Assembly: GCA_015146655.1 (NCBI GenBank)
Contig: VKHL01000169.1
Coordinates: 1-58,184, forward strand
From: Ochromonas danica
Taxonomy: Eukaryota; Sar; Chrysophyceae; Chromulinales; Chromulinaceae
Direction of reading: 5' to 3'
Length of the DNA: 58,184 nucleotides
The notes under the pieces were generated by a model. That model was not told the DNA's origin. It ran no database searches and was given only the letters and a program-made list of their open reading frames with translations. How positions within the stretch are numbered: the first letter of the stretch is position 1; every line of letters begins with the position of its first letter. Both the position numbers and the translations under genes were made by a program. Below, piece by piece: positions 57,973 to 58,184 of the stretch.

Positions 57973-58184
57973 TTAAAGGGAAAACACCTTCGGCACCCAG
58001 ACCGAGCCTACCGTTGGGTAATTTTGGTCATTGAAATGGTTGTCTATGCCATTCAACCCCTGGTCAATGGCGTCCAGGCGAAGAATGGTCTGGTTGAAAC
58101 GATCGGAGACGCGTGCCCCATCCTCGAAATCTTCGGCGGCTGCTACGTCGTGGACAGTAACCGTGTCCTCGTCGACCTTCAGGC
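57973..58184 (-). CDS. Partial coiled-coil gene, relative of 54820-55347
   Basis: The C-terminal 69 codons of a minus-strand gene whose 5' part lies beyond the window; stop TAA at 57973-57975. It reads LKVDEDTVTVHDVAAAED, then FNQTILRLDAIDQGLNGIDN and QNYPTVGSVWVPKVFSL. The first two phrases align with LRSDGDVATVQDVAAAEDG and FNKIIRRLDAIDNSLYSID of the gene at 54820. It has only two heptads and a different tail. Family function unknown. Confidence 0.6.
   Translation of the reverse strand, partial: LKVDEDTVTVHDVAAAEDFEDGARVSDRFNQTILRLDAIDQGLNGIDNHFNDQNYPTVGSVWVPKVFSL

Overview
This window is nuclear DNA from a eukaryote, most likely a unicellular protist. Almost every recognisable gene is broken by short GT-AG introns (mostly 59-130 bp). 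The genes are densely packed on both strands and use all three standard stops. The gene set is typically eukaryotic: ribosomal protein L19, methionine aminopeptidase 2, a kinesin, an NDR-type AGC kinase, tRNA 2'-phosphotransferase and a Caprin-like RNA-granule protein. A GARP-type (SHLQK) transcription factor, a eukaryotic RecN and a Crinkler/RHS-like NTPase-nuclease suggest a lineage outside animals and fungi. A stramenopile or other SAR-like protist is my guess, but the sequence alone does not settle it.

Layout. 1-4.3 kb is gene-poor and rich in palindromes, with a decayed zinc-finger ORF and a tRNA-like remnant. 4.4-6.3 kb holds the RHS/Crinkler-like gene. 7.2-23.6 kb is a compact housekeeping stretch: a two-helix membrane protein, a multi-Myb protein with a mitochondrial-type leader, MAP2, RecN, decayed Hsp70 pieces, a head-to-head pair of unknown paralogues sharing a 180-bp identical block, the NDR-like kinase, an F-box protein, then a gap-containing CTT microsatellite and a terminal-inverted-repeat element. 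24.6-31.6 kb is a loose array of very small single-helix (tail-anchored type) proteins. Four of them form one family with a conserved P-W-D-[LF]-R-x-M-K motif, and I recognise no known family. This is the best candidate for something undescribed.

32.3-36.6 kb carries Tpt1, a membrane-anchored alpha/beta hydrolase and a membrane-anchored cupin/JmjC-like protein. 37.3-44.9 kb contains three amino-acid permease paralogues with the same five-exon structure. The first two face each other as a 1.5-kb inverted repeat, and the third carries a patch copied from them. 45.3-51.0 kb carries RPL19, the GARP factor and the kinesin. 51.6-57.8 kb holds the Caprin-like gene and a 2.4-kb apparently identical partial copy. 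A small coiled-coil gene lies between the two copies, and a relative of it on the opposite strand lies just past the second copy and runs off the window.

Themes. The window is shaped by local duplication and homogenisation: microprotein array, permeases, paralogue pair at 17 kb, Caprin copy. Several small palindromic or foldback elements are also present. No reverse transcriptase, integrase, capsid or other virus-derived gene was recognised. Exon models below were assembled by hand from splice signals and reading-frame continuity.
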